Shown: positions 1-10,622 of the stretch, piece after piece
Position numbering within the stretch: position 1 is the stretch's first letter
Layout of the letters: every line of letters starts with the position of its first letter
Assembly (NCBI RefSeq): GCF_003583765.1
Contig: NZ_QXQA01000005.1
Location: forward strand, 1 to 64,000
DNA length: 64,000 nt
DNA from: Paenibacillus nanensis
GTDB taxonomy: Bacteria; Bacillota; Bacilli; Paenibacillales; Paenibacillaceae
Direction: 5' to 3'
Translations under genes and position numbers: made by a program
The notes under the pieces: generated by a model
The model's database searches: none
What the model was told of the DNA's origin: nothing
The model's input: the letters and a program-made list of their open reading frames with translations, nothing else

Positions 1-265
1 TTACCTCACCAACTAGCTAATGCGCCGCAGGTCCATCTGTAAGCGACAGATTGCTCCGTCTTTCCCGAGTCGGCCATGCGACCAACTCGCGTATCCGGTA
101 TTAGCATTCGTTTCCGAATGTTATCCCGGTCTTACAGGCAGGTTACCTACGTGTTACTCACCCGTCCGCCGCTAAGTTATCCCCGAAGGAATAACTCCGC
201 TCGACTTGCATGTATTAGGCACGCCGCCAGCGTTCGTCCTGAGCCAGGATCAAACTCTCCATAAA
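1..265 (-). rRNA. 16S ribosomal RNA, 5' end only (cut by window edge)
   Basis: The complement of this stretch reads as the start of a bacterial 16S rRNA: the universal 8-27 primer region (GAGTTTGATCCTGGCTCAG) lies at about 258-240, followed by the usual helix-6/V1 sequence. Only about the first 265 nt are present; the rest of the gene lies left of the window. The exact mature 5' end is an estimate from the known Bacillus 16S start. It is transcribed leftward from the promoters at 450-572. Confidence 0.97.
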
Positions 266-449
266 AGTGTTTGATTGCTCATTACGTTTGTTGCTTGAAG
301 CTTTTCGCATCGGCTAAAGCCGAGTACGTAAACTTCTTATATCTATTAACTCGTTACCGAATTAACAGGGCAGTTTCGCTCGTTGTTCAGTTTTCAAAGA
401 ACAATCTTTTCTTTCGTTGCCGACCCAAGTATTTCGTGGCCGGACTTAT

Positions 450-479
450 AATATATCATGAATCGAAGTTTTAAATCAA
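450..479 (-). promoter_or_regulatory. rRNA operon promoter, proximal (P2)
   Basis: On the minus strand TTGATT (479-474) and TATATT (455-450) are again 18 bp apart, the same geometry and -10 hexamer as the distal promoter. The 16S leader then runs from about 440 to 266 and contains sequence around 385-420 typical of rRNA processing stems. No protein gene is credible between 266 and 689. Confidence 0.7.
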
Positions 480-542
480 CTGGTAATTTATGTTTCGATT
501 CATTTTTTATTTTCGAACCGCTGTTTCTCGGCCCGGAATTAG

Positions 543-572
543 AATATACCATGTCACCAGGCTAATGGTCAA
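543..572 (-). promoter_or_regulatory. rRNA operon promoter, distal (P1)
   Basis: On the minus strand TTGACC (572-567) and TATATT (548-543) are separated by 18 bp. It lies about 280 bp upstream of the 16S 5' end, as expected for the first of two tandem rRNA promoters in Bacillales. An A/T-rich stretch, possibly an UP-like element, lies just upstream at about 573-600. Confidence 0.75.
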
Positions 573-689
573 GCACTTTTTCAAAAAAAGTTTTTGACTT
601 TACGTCTATTATTCAAAGGCGTCTTTTTTCCGCCGGCGAAATGGGATAAACTATCCGTAAATATACCGAAACTAAAAGGATGTGTCAAC

Positions 690-1646
690 ATGTCCGACCA
701 ACTTTTTAAACAAGATGAGCTCTCATTGGTACAAAACCGGTTGCCTGTCTGGCTCGAGGAAAGTAAACAGCTGTGCGATAAAGGGAAGGTTGCTTCCTAT
801 ATACCCGAGTTAGCGCACGCCCCGCGGCAGGCGCTGGGCATCCATCTCATGGACGCATCCGGCAAAAGCGTCTCCGGCGGGGACTGTGGTTTATCGTTTA
901 CGATGCAAAGTATTTCAAAAATATTTACGCTCCTGCTGGCGCTGATGGACAACGGAGAAAAAGCGGTGTTCGATAAAGTCGGAATGGAGCCGACGGGAGA
1001 CAATTTCAATTCCATGCTGAAGCTTGAGCTTGTCCAGCCGGGCATCCCGTTCAACCCGCTTATCAATGCAGGAGCGATCGTGATCTCTTCCCTTATTGCG
1101 GGGGGAAGCACAAAAGAGAAAGCGGACCGCACGCTGCAATTTTTCCGCACCTTAGCCAACAACGACTCTTTATCTGTAGATAAGGCAGTCTATGAATCGG
1201 AGGCCGAGACAGCGGATCTCAATCGTTCGATGGCCTATTTCCTTAAAGATAACGGAGTTCTAGAAGGCGATGTAAACGATGTGCTTGACGTTTATTTCCG
1301 TCATTGCTCCATCCAAGTGCAGTGCAAAGACCTTGCGCGCATGGCGCTTGTGCTCGCTTTCGACGGTACGGACCCCATCACTGGCGTAAATCTCATTCCA
1401 AGAAGGTATGTGCAGATTGCTAAAACATTTATGGTTACTTGCGGTATGTATAACGCATCCGGCGAGTTTGCAATCGAAGTCGGACTCCCTGCAAAAAGCG
1501 GCGTCGCCGGCGGTATCCTCACCATGGTGCCTGGCCGGTATGGCATCGGCGTCGTCGGGCCGTCTCTAAATGCAAAAGGAAACAGCATTGCAGGCGTTCA
1601 TTTATTAGAAACGATGTCGAAGGAGATGGACTGGAGTTTGTTCTAA
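690..1646 (+). CDS. glsA: Glutaminase (beta-lactamase-fold, GlsA family)
   Basis: Hydrolyses glutamine to glutamate and ammonia in the cytosol. The 318-residue product has the usual length for the family and the serine-hydrolase SxxK motif at Ser74-Lys77 (QSISK), followed by the conserved PFNPLINAGAI and SGVAGG segments. The frame is open further upstream to 594, but ATG 690 is preceded by AAAGGA with 9 nt spacing, whereas no site precedes the longer start. It is monocistronic, divergent from the rRNA operon and convergent with the SLH gene. Together with glnA at 25 kb it gives the cell both directions of glutamine turnover. No regulator is adjacent. Confidence 0.95.
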   Translation: MSDQLFKQDELSLVQNRLPVWLEESKQLCDKGKVASYIPELAHAPRQALGIHLMDASGKSVSGGDCGLSFTMQSISKIFTLLLALMDNGEKAVFDKVGMEPTGDNFNSMLKLELVQPGIPFNPLINAGAIVISSLIAGGSTKEKADRTLQFFRTLANNDSLSVDKAVYESEAETADLNRSMAYFLKDNGVLEGDVNDVLDVYFRHCSIQVQCKDLARMALVLAFDGTDPITGVNLIPRRYVQIAKTFMVTCGMYNASGEFAIEVGLPAKSGVAGGILTMVPGRYGIGVVGPSLNAKGNSIAGVHLLETMSKEMDWSLF

Positions 1647-1650
1647 TCCA

Positions 1651-1682
1651 AAAAAGAAGACAAGCGCGAGGCTTGTCTTCTT
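1651..1682. terminator. Bidirectional terminator between glsA and the SLH gene
   Basis: A 12-bp perfect stem (1654-1665 with 1671-1682, AAGAAGACAAGC) closes a 5-nt loop. On the minus strand it is followed by a T-run (1655-1650), so it ends the SLH gene; on the plus strand it can end glsA, although the trailing T-run is weaker. Confidence 0.85.
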
Positions 1683-1684
1683 CC

Positions 1685-2749
1685 TTATTGAACGGTTTCT
1701 TGGTAGACCGCGTATATTTTCCAGCTGTTATCTTCCATCTTCTTCATATAATACAATCCGTCATTCGATTGATTCTGAACCGCTTCTTCGCCATCTAATG
1801 AATAAGAAAAGCGATAAGCGCCGCCTGTCGAGCTCACAATCGCAAAACGATTCGTTGAAAAGGTAACGTCCAGCTTTCTTGCAGAGGTCTCCTCCGCTTT
1901 CATGGTATAGCCTTCTGAATCAATATTTTTCAGAACATCTCCATATGCGCGATTTGCAGAGAGCTGGAACGCGGTAAAATAATTCGAATAATTCGCGTTC
2001 AGCGACTGCAGACCGTCGTTGTTAATCGCGTCGTATTCCACCCTATCAGATTGCAGAACGATGGTTTTCAGCATCCCGTCATCCGGCAGTTGGGTTTTCT
2101 GCAAGCTCAACGCACGCTGCAGCATGACTGCAGCTTCGGCCCGCTTCGCATTTGCAAACGGCTTAAATGCTTTATCCGTTATCCCATTTACGATTCCGGC
2201 AAGATAGGCAGCCTTAATGGAAGAAGCAGCATAATAGGAAGGAACGTCCCCAAACGGCAGCGCTTTTGAGCTCGAGTCAAAGGCTACGGTATCATCAAAT
2301 GCCCGGACGATCATCGTTGCGATATCTCCGCGGTTAATCAGCTTGTTCGGTCCAAATTCCGAGTCGCTGACACCATTGACTACGCCCAGCGAGCTTGCGA
2401 TTCGAACCGGCTCATAATACCACTGATCCGTTTCTACGTCCGAAAACGTTTTGCCCGACTCATTGCTGGTCAGACCAAGCGCCCGAACAAGCAGCGCGAC
2501 GAACTCCGCGCGAGTAACGCTTTTATCCGGTTTAATCGTAACAACGCCTTTCGAATCCTTATACCCTTTCATCAAATCAGCGACAACAAAATTATCAAGC
2601 TCATCATAAGCCCAATGGCCGTCTATATCGGTCGGAAAGTACATACTCCAATCGGACTCTTCAGCTGCTTTGGCAGGCTCCATGCGCAGTGGCAGAACCG
2701 CAAGCGTTGCAGCAAGCAAAGCAACCATTGCGAAATTGAACTTCTTCAT
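1685..2749 (-). CDS. S-layer homology (SLH) domain protein, secreted
   Basis: A 354-residue exported protein held at the cell wall by three SLH domains. Residues 1-29 form a signal peptide (KK, hydrophobic core, cleavage near AKA-A). SLH1 is near 40-93 with a canonical TRAE motif, SLH2 near 101-151 (diverged, NRGD) and SLH3 near 166-214 (KRAE). The remaining 140 residues are a small domain of unknown function ending in a DGLYYMKKMEDNSWKIY-like strand pair, reminiscent of NTF2-like folds; that assignment is only an impression. SLH domains bind pyruvylated secondary wall polymer. Start ATG 2749 has AAGGGAG upstream. It is a single gene, apparently with its own promoter. Confidence 0.88.
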   Translation of the reverse strand: MKKFNFAMVALLAATLAVLPLRMEPAKAAEESDWSMYFPTDIDGHWAYDELDNFVVADLMKGYKDSKGVVTIKPDKSVTRAEFVALLVRALGLTSNESGKTFSDVETDQWYYEPVRIASSLGVVNGVSDSEFGPNKLINRGDIATMIVRAFDDTVAFDSSSKALPFGDVPSYYAASSIKAAYLAGIVNGITDKAFKPFANAKRAEAAVMLQRALSLQKTQLPDDGMLKTIVLQSDRVEYDAINNDGLQSLNANYSNYFTAFQLSANRAYGDVLKNIDSEGYTMKAEETSARKLDVTFSTNRFAIVSSTGGAYRFSYSLDGEEAVQNQSNDGLYYMKKMEDNSWKIYAVYQETVQ

Positions 2750-2862
2750 GCGAGTCTCCCTTCATCCTGATGTCTATTGGCTCAAAGTGAAGGATAACAG
2801 AACTTCAAGACTCGAACTAGCGGCAAAATCAGGGATTCCAGGCTGTCGGCAGCCCTAAAGAG

Positions 2863-4710
2863 CTAAGGCTGCAGCTCGATTTGCCCTTTCACCAGCTTGC
2901 TGTAAAACCCGTCTTGCTGCACAAGCTGTGCATGCGATCCAAGCTCGGAAACTTCGCCGTCCTGCAGAACGACGATCTGATCCGCTTGTTGTATCGTATT
3001 TAACCGATGGGCAATAACGAAGCTAGTTCTCCCTTTCATCAAGCGCTGCAGCGCCTCTTGAATCTTGATCTCCGTCACGGTATCGATGCTGCTCGTCGCC
3101 TCGTCCAATACGAGGATTGAAGGATCCGCCAGTATCGCGCGCGCGATGGCGATCAACTGCTTCTGCCCCTGGCTGATTCCCCCGCCATCCAGCTTCAGCC
3201 TGGCTTCATAGCCGCCCCTCATCCGCGTGATGAAGGAATGCGCGTTCGCCAGCTTAGCCGCCTCCTCTACCTCTTGATCGGTTGCTTCCAGCCGTCCGTA
3301 ACGGATATTTTCTCTAATCGTTCCTTCAAACAAAAACGGGTCCTGCAGTACAAAGGCCATCTGAGACCGTAAGCTGTCGCGGCGGTATTTCCGGATATCT
3401 TCGCCGTCAATTTTTATGACTCCCGATTTCGGCTCGTAAAATCTGCACAGGAGACCAATTATCGTTGTTTTACCTGCCCCAGTCGGACCGACAAAGGCGA
3501 TGGTCTCGCCGGGGTTCGCCGTAAAACGGATGCCGCGAAGGGTCAATGGACCTTCCCCGTAAGCGAACGATACTTCCTCAAAATCGATCCTGCCCTCCAC
3601 GCGTTCGAGTTCCCCGGCGCGACCTTCATCGCTCGCTTCGACCTCTTCATCTAAAATTTGAAACACCCGCTCCGCGCCTGCAATGGCAGACAAGAGCGTG
3701 TTCCACTGGTTCGCCAAATCATTTAGAGGGCGCGTGAACTGTCTGGCGAACTCCGCAAAGATGACGATAACGCCGACGGTCACGCTCGAACCGTTCATCG
3801 CTAACAGCGCGCCGACGCCCGCGATTAACGCAAAGCTTAAATTGTTTAATCCGTTCATCAGCTTTGGGATAAATCCGGAAATGGCCTGCGCCCAAAAACC
3901 GGACAAATGGATCCGCGTGTTCAGTTCGCGGTATGTTTCGATCACCGCCGCTTCCCTCGAAAACGCTTTGACGATGCGCTGGCCGGACAGCGTCTCCTCG
4001 ACAAAGCCGTTCAGTTCGCCTAAATTGCGCTGCTGGACTTTGAATAGCCGGCTTGTGCGGGAAGTAATCCACTTCATGCCTACCATCATAAGCGGGATCA
4101 CCATAAAAGTAAGCAATGTAAGCAAAGGGCTTAGAGACAGCATGACACCCACAATGCCAACTAACAGCAATCCGCTTGAGCATACTTGAATAAACGAGCT
4201 GTTCAGCGAGGAGCTCACATTTTCAATATCGTTTGTGACCCGGCTCATCAGCTCGCCGTGCTGTCTTTTCATAAAAAACGGAATAGGCAGCCGATGCAGA
4301 TGATTAAACAGATCGGTCCGCATTCGGAGCACGGTATCTTGCGCAATGCCGATCATCCAAATGTTCTGAAGCCACATGGTAAGCGCATGAAGCGCATAGA
4401 CGACGGCCATTCCGATCAGAAAGGGAATAAATCCGCTGCTTTTTGTCGCGATAAAATGATCAATTGCCGTCCCCGCTAAATACGGCCCGAGCAAGGATAA
4501 TGCGGTGCTGAGCACAATCATAGCCATGACCGCCGACAGCTTCCATTTATGAAAAATCAAATAAGACCACAGTCTCTTAAGCGTACTCTTCGCGTCTTTG
4601 GCCTTTGTTTTCTTCTTTGAAGCCGAACCCGCTTCCGGCGGAATGCCTGCCTTCCCTTGAAGCGGCTCCAGACGAGGATAACGAAACGGCTCCTTCCAGC
4701 TTTCAAGCAT
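2863..4710 (-). CDS. ABC exporter half-transporter, catalytic-site subunit (YfiC/BmrD-like)
   Basis: Type I exporter half, 615 residues: a roughly 50-residue cytosolic N-terminal extension, six membrane segments (about 55-345) and an ATPase domain. Walker A is GPTGAGKTT, Walker B ends in a canonical catalytic Glu537 (LVLDEATSS) and the H-loop has His568 (IAHRLNT). The signature motif is non-canonical (ISQGQ instead of LSGGQ). It is translationally coupled to the upstream half: its ATG lies inside the end of that gene (8-bp overlap). The pair fits heterodimeric multidrug exporters such as B. subtilis YfiBC or BmrCD; the substrate is unknown. No drug-responsive leader is visible upstream. Confidence 0.92.
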   Translation of the reverse strand: MLESWKEPFRYPRLEPLQGKAGIPPEAGSASKKKTKAKDAKSTLKRLWSYLIFHKWKLSAVMAMIVLSTALSLLGPYLAGTAIDHFIATKSSGFIPFLIGMAVVYALHALTMWLQNIWMIGIAQDTVLRMRTDLFNHLHRLPIPFFMKRQHGELMSRVTNDIENVSSSLNSSFIQVCSSGLLLVGIVGVMLSLSPLLTLLTFMVIPLMMVGMKWITSRTSRLFKVQQRNLGELNGFVEETLSGQRIVKAFSREAAVIETYRELNTRIHLSGFWAQAISGFIPKLMNGLNNLSFALIAGVGALLAMNGSSVTVGVIVIFAEFARQFTRPLNDLANQWNTLLSAIAGAERVFQILDEEVEASDEGRAGELERVEGRIDFEEVSFAYGEGPLTLRGIRFTANPGETIAFVGPTGAGKTTIIGLLCRFYEPKSGVIKIDGEDIRKYRRDSLRSQMAFVLQDPFLFEGTIRENIRYGRLEATDQEVEEAAKLANAHSFITRMRGGYEARLKLDGGGISQGQKQLIAIARAILADPSILVLDEATSSIDTVTEIKIQEALQRLMKGRTSFVIAHRLNTIQQADQIVVLQDGEVSELGSHAQLVQQDGFYSKLVKGQIELQP

Positions 4711-6436
4711 GGGTTACACCTGCCTTCCGGTACTGAGAGTCGCAAATTTTGCGATAGAGACTCGAGGTTCGGAGCAGCTCCTCATGCGTGCCGCTTGCAA
4801 TGAGCTTGCCGTCATCCAGGAGCAGCACCCGGTCCGCGTTCAAGGTGGAGCTGATCTTCTGGGTAATGAGCAGCGTCGTGCAGCGAACCTCTTTCAGCGC
4901 TGCAAGAAGCGCATTTTCGGTTTGCACGTCGAGCGCGCTTGTGCAATCGTCCAGCAGCAATATTTCCGGCTTGCGCACCAGCGCTCTCGCTATGGTTAGC
5001 CGCTGCTTCTGGCCGCCGGACAGGTTTACCCCTTTCTGTCCGACGATCGTATCGTACTGCTGAGGCAGCTTCATAATCGTCTCATGAATTTGAGCTTTTC
5101 TGGCTGCGTCGATAATCTCATCCATATTGGCGTTGTCTTTGCCCCATTTTATATTGTCGGCCACTGAGCCGGTAAACAGCATAATCTCCTGAGGCACGTA
5201 GCCGATATGATTCCGCAGCCGCTCGAGCTTCCAAAGCCGGCTGTCTAAGCCGCCGACTTCGACCGTCCCTTCCTCCGCGTCGTAAAGCCGAGGGATCAGC
5301 TGCAGCATGGACGTTTTGCCTGAGCCGGTTGCGCCCATGATGGCGATCGTCTCGCCTGGTTCAGCCTTGAAGCTGATGTCGTTCAGAACGGCTGAATCCG
5401 TGTCCGGATAACGAAAGGACACCTTCTTAAACGTAATACTGCCGTTTGGTTTAGTTCCATCCGAGCTCGTATCCGTTTCAGCATCCTTCAAATCGATTTC
5501 GGTAAGCAGAACCTCCTCCATCCGCTGTGCCGAAGCCCGCGCGCGGGAGAAGTTCACGACGATCATCGACATAAGAGAGAGCGCGCCGGATGTGCGGGTG
5601 GCATAGTTGACAATGGCCACGATATCGCCGACGGTTGCCCCGTTCATATCAAGCTGCGCACGGCCAACCCAAAGTACGGCGATAACGGTTGCGTTGATGA
5701 CAAGCAAAATAACCGGCATAGTCAGCTCGGTCAAACGAAGCGCCGCGACCGTCCGATCCATAAGCACCTGGCTGTAGCCGGCGAAGCGCTTAGACTCCAG
5801 CTTCATCCGAACGAAAACACGAATCAGCCGCATGCCGATCAAATTTTGCTGCATGACGCCATTGACGTCATCCAGTCCCTGCTGCACCGCTCGAAACAGC
5901 TTCTCTCCAAGTCTCATCACCCACAGCAGAAAAAGACCGAGGAACGGTATAGCGGCCGCGAACCACACCGCAAGCATGGGGTTGACGATAAAAGCCATCA
6001 TGACGCTGCCTATAACGAGAAGAGGCGCCCGCAGCATAATGCGAAGTCCCATGAACACGGTATTCTGCAGCTGAGTAACGTCGTTCGTTAACCGGGTAAG
6101 AAGGGACGATTCCGGAAACTGATTAAAATTAGCGAACGAGAACGCCTGCACCTTTCCGTACAGCTTTTCCCTCAGATCAAAGCCAAAGCTTTGACTGACG
6201 TGGGCGGCGTAAAAGGAGCTCAGTATGCCGGCAGCGAACGCGACGAAAGAGAAGAGCACTAAAAATCCGCCCCAACGATATACAACGTCAAGATTGCTTG
6301 CACGTATGCCTTCGTCGATGATTTTGGACATCAAATACGGCTGCGCAAGCTCCAAAGCCAGCTCGACGAGCATAAGCGAGATCGCGATGAACGCTGCCGC
6401 CCGGTAGGTTTTGAGATAAGAAAATACCGTCCGCAA
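4703..6436 (-). CDS. ABC exporter half-transporter, degenerate-site subunit (YfiB/BmrC-like)
   Basis: Type I exporter half, 577 residues: six membrane segments (about 15-300) then an ATPase domain with Walker A GATGSGKTS and a canonical LSGGQKQR signature. The catalytic glutamate after Walker B is replaced by Asp497 (LLLDDCTSA) and the switch histidine by Gln526 (LITQKISS), so its own ATP site should hydrolyse poorly. This is the complementary pattern to its partner, whose signature motif is the altered one; together they make one consensus and one degenerate site. The start is TTG 6436 with GGAGGT 9 nt upstream. The gene is first in a two-gene operon. Confidence 0.92.
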   Translation of the reverse strand: MRTVFSYLKTYRAAAFIAISLMLVELALELAQPYLMSKIIDEGIRASNLDVVYRWGGFLVLFSFVAFAAGILSSFYAAHVSQSFGFDLREKLYGKVQAFSFANFNQFPESSLLTRLTNDVTQLQNTVFMGLRIMLRAPLLVIGSVMMAFIVNPMLAVWFAAAIPFLGLFLLWVMRLGEKLFRAVQQGLDDVNGVMQQNLIGMRLIRVFVRMKLESKRFAGYSQVLMDRTVAALRLTELTMPVILLVINATVIAVLWVGRAQLDMNGATVGDIVAIVNYATRTSGALSLMSMIVVNFSRARASAQRMEEVLLTEIDLKDAETDTSSDGTKPNGSITFKKVSFRYPDTDSAVLNDISFKAEPGETIAIMGATGSGKTSMLQLIPRLYDAEEGTVEVGGLDSRLWKLERLRNHIGYVPQEIMLFTGSVADNIKWGKDNANMDEIIDAARKAQIHETIMKLPQQYDTIVGQKGVNLSGGQKQRLTIARALVRKPEILLLDDCTSALDVQTENALLAALKEVRCTTLLITQKISSTLNADRVLLLDDGKLIASGTHEELLRTSSLYRKICDSQYRKAGVTHA

Positions 6437-6491
6437 AAGCTTTAGACCTCCTTTGCTTATCCGATGATGAATGCTTTAAGCGGCCTTCAAG

Positions 6492-7403
6492 CTAGCTGGT
6501 CGCTTCATAGATGATTTTGAACAAAATATCTTGGTTATAGTTGCCGAAGCCGCTCCCGTACAGGGTGACCCCTCCGACATGAGCCGCCTCCTTCTTCACG
6601 GCAATTCGAAACGTCCAGCCGTTCCGGTCCTGCATAATATCAGGCAGGGAAATGCCGGACAACGGCTGCCCGTCCAAAAACGTGCCGTTCTCCTGAATGC
6701 GGATCAGCTTAAGAAGGCCGTACTGATTCACCCAGTTCGGCCACCAATCCGGCGAATATCTCCCGCGCGTCTGCCCGAAATCTCCAGGGCTGGTCCATGT
6801 TCCGATCGGCGCGCCATTGAGCTCGAAGCTGATGTCGGAAGGCCAATGCTCATTCGTGCCGGGCGCCTCGGAGCCGAGCTCCAGCGCGATCTCCAATGCA
6901 ACCGGCCTTTGTCCCGGCACCAAATAGTTTGGTATTTTATATTCGACAAATCCATGTCCAAACCATAAAATACCCGCGTTCATCCGTTCCGGCTCTAGAA
7001 AAAACCGCGGGTCGTCGAATTGGCCGATAACCTTCTCCTTCGTCGCGATCCCGCAGGTCGGATACACCTCAAAGGACGTGTAATGGCCTACAGGCACATG
7101 AATCTCATGCGACTTAAGCGCCGTCTCAAGTCTAGGGAGCTCAATTTTTATCGACTCCTCCGATAATTCGCACATCTTATGCGTACCGCCATCCTTGCGG
7201 ACCATACGCGTTGAGACCAGTCCCGCAGCCTCCAGCTTCCGGATATGCATCGTAACGATCGCGCTGCTAAGACCGAGAGCGGCAGCAAGATCCTTAACGT
7301 TCATCGTTTTCTCCGCCAGCAAGTCCAGTATGGACAGCCGCGCCTCGCTAGCCAGCGCTTCATATAACGGCAGCCATTTCTTATCCGTGCTCGCTTGTAT
7401 CAA
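6492..7403 (-). CDS. ArsR-type HTH regulator with a large C-terminal domain
   Basis: A 303-residue protein. Residues 1-85 are a winged-helix of the ArsR type (LYEALASEARLSILDLL, then SSAIVTMHIRKLEAAGLV as the recognition region). Ordinary ArsR regulators stop near 100 residues; here about 200 further residues are rich in aromatic residues and glycine (ISFELNG, PDWWPNW, VTLYGSGFGNYNQDI) and look like a beta-sandwich that could bind a sugar. It lies 96 bp downstream of the GH51 arabinofuranosidase on the same strand, so regulation by an arabinose-containing ligand is a reasonable inference. Start TTG 7403 has AAGGAAG with 7 nt spacing. The C-terminal domain could equally be an unrelated oligomerisation domain. 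Confidence 0.8.
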   Translation of the reverse strand: MIQASTDKKWLPLYEALASEARLSILDLLAEKTMNVKDLAAALGLSSAIVTMHIRKLEAAGLVSTRMVRKDGGTHKMCELSEESIKIELPRLETALKSHEIHVPVGHYTSFEVYPTCGIATKEKVIGQFDDPRFFLEPERMNAGILWFGHGFVEYKIPNYLVPGQRPVALEIALELGSEAPGTNEHWPSDISFELNGAPIGTWTSPGDFGQTRGRYSPDWWPNWVNQYGLLKLIRIQENGTFLDGQPLSGISLPDIMQDRNGWTFRIAVKKEAAHVGGVTLYGSGFGNYNQDILFKIIYEATS

Positions 7404-7499
7404 TTGCGCACTTCCTTTCCACTTTTATCATAATACAAAAGAAGGTGCCGCAAAAGCGGCGTATTGCCGTTCTTGGGCACCCCATGCTATTTGACTAAC
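7404..7499 (-). promoter_or_regulatory. abfA-regulator intergenic spacer with small hairpin
   Basis: The spacer contains a GCCGC-TTTT-GCGGC hairpin (about 7449-7462) followed on the minus strand by ACCTTCTTTTG, which could act as a weak terminator of abfA, and then an A/T-rich stretch (TATTATGATAA) that could hold a -10 element for the regulator. Both readings are tentative. Confidence 0.35.
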
Positions 7500-9068
<1,569 letters not shown>

Positions 9069-9143
9069 TCACGACTCAACGAATTAATTCAATAGCTATT
9101 TTATTGTATGTAGAGTTAATGTATATATAAATCCATAATAATA

Positions 9144-9170
9144 AAAAAAGAACCATTGCTTGCAATGGCT
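9144..9170 (-). terminator. Terminator of the KinB-like kinase gene
   Basis: CCATTGC (9153-9159) pairs with GCAATGG (9162-9168) and is followed on the minus strand by seven T residues (9149-9143). It sits directly behind the stop codon at 9172. Confidence 0.8.
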
Positions 9171-9171
9171 C

Positions 9172-10440
9172 CTATTCCTCCCGGGCAACCTGCTGCAGAT
9201 GGATCTCGCATATCGTTCCTTGATTCAGCTTGCTTCGGAATAATATTTTTCCGTTCATCGCTTTTACTAAACTCATCACAACCATTAATCCAAGGCCCGT
9301 GCCGCTTTCTTTGGTCGTAAAATACGGTTTGCCGATCCTCTTGAGCTGCTCCGCGCTCATCCCGATACCCGTATCCCGAATTAAGATTTGCACTTGATCT
9401 TGAACAAGCCGCGATTGCACCGTCAGTAAACCGCCGTCCGGCATCGCCTCGATTGCGTTCTTCATAATATTCAGCAAGCATTGCTGAAATTGCTTCGGCT
9501 CTGCCTGGACGTAAGGGTCCCGCTCCGACATATGATGGGTGATGATGGTGACGTTTTTTTCGACGGAATACGCATGCAGCCACTGGACAACGCTTTCAAT
9601 TTCTTGTTTGACATGAAGCGGCTTAGCCGTTTCGTTATTCGGTTTCGAATAGTTCAAATATTCGGTAATGATATGACTGGCATGGTCCAATCCTTCGTAC
9701 GCGTACTTGCGGTAACGCTCGAACTGCTCTTTCGACAGCTTGTCCATATTCATCAGCTGAAGGAACCCCCGCGCGGTGGTGAGCGGATTTCGAATTTCAT
9801 GGGATATGGAGGCGGCAAGCTGCCCGACGGACTGATATTTTTCCGATAAAATGAGCTCGCCGATCATCTTCGCTTGCTTCTTCACAAATTGATAAAGAAA
9901 GAGGATAAGCTGCGAGCCTGCTATGGAAGACACGACGATGGCGATTATCTCGTGAACCGGCATCTTCAGCAATTCTCCGCCTTGCGCCCAATCGATGCCA
10001 ATGTACAGGCTTAAATAGAGGAAAACGGAGATGGCCCCGTACAGGTAGAGCCGCCATGGCGCTTTCCACTGAAGCTTTCGTTCATAGCATCCCCCCATTA
10101 TAATCAGTGCCACACCGGCAGCTGCAAACGCGGACCCGCTCACGCCAAGCATGAAATAGCCGCTCAATCCGATAATGGCGAGGCTGGCGGCGCTAACCCA
10201 TAAGCTCACATACATAGACAAAAGCAGATAAGCGGGCGCCAGCTGAAGGGCATAAATGAATGGGCTCGTCTTATCTAACGTTAAGTGGATGATCAGCATG
10301 GCGGCCCCGATGCACAAAAAGATGAACTGCCTTAGATGAGCTCCGACTCTTAATTGAGGAAGCAGGATTAAATAGACCATACAGGTACCCGCCATGTACA
10401 GCCATCCGTTCACAAGCGGAAACACGACCGATTGAATCAA
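9172..10440 (-). CDS. Membrane sensor histidine kinase, KinB-like
   Basis: A 422-residue orphan kinase. About 200 N-terminal residues form roughly six membrane segments with no extracellular sensor domain, then a HisKA domain with the phospho-acceptor in ASISHEIRNPLTTARGFLQ and an HATPase domain (NIMKNAIEAMPDGG N-box, DTGIGM, GTGLGL). No response regulator is adjacent. This layout is that of the sporulation phosphorelay kinase KinB and related proteins; feeding Spo0F is an inference supported only by family resemblance and the sporulation neighbourhood. The start appears to be TTG 10440; GGAAGGG lies 11 nt upstream, a loose fit, so the start is uncertain. Confidence 0.87.
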   Translation of the reverse strand: MIQSVVFPLVNGWLYMAGTCMVYLILLPQLRVGAHLRQFIFLCIGAAMLIIHLTLDKTSPFIYALQLAPAYLLLSMYVSLWVSAASLAIIGLSGYFMLGVSGSAFAAAGVALIIMGGCYERKLQWKAPWRLYLYGAISVFLYLSLYIGIDWAQGGELLKMPVHEIIAIVVSSIAGSQLILFLYQFVKKQAKMIGELILSEKYQSVGQLAASISHEIRNPLTTARGFLQLMNMDKLSKEQFERYRKYAYEGLDHASHIITEYLNYSKPNNETAKPLHVKQEIESVVQWLHAYSVEKNVTIITHHMSERDPYVQAEPKQFQQCLLNIMKNAIEAMPDGGLLTVQSRLVQDQVQILIRDTGIGMSAEQLKRIGKPYFTTKESGTGLGLMVVMSLVKAMNGKILFRSKLNQGTICEIHLQQVAREE

Positions 10441-10622
10441 TAAAGGTCATCCCTTCCTTAAAAGTCCAATAGCACCATTTTCCATATTCCTATCGATATT
10501 TCGACAGCAATCGCGCTTCTCCTCCTTCGCTTGGACATTGCGGCGGATTCACATAACCTTATTTCCTCCCGCATATAAATGGTATGAATCGTGATTTACA
10601 GAGTGCGGAGGGGGACGTCAAT

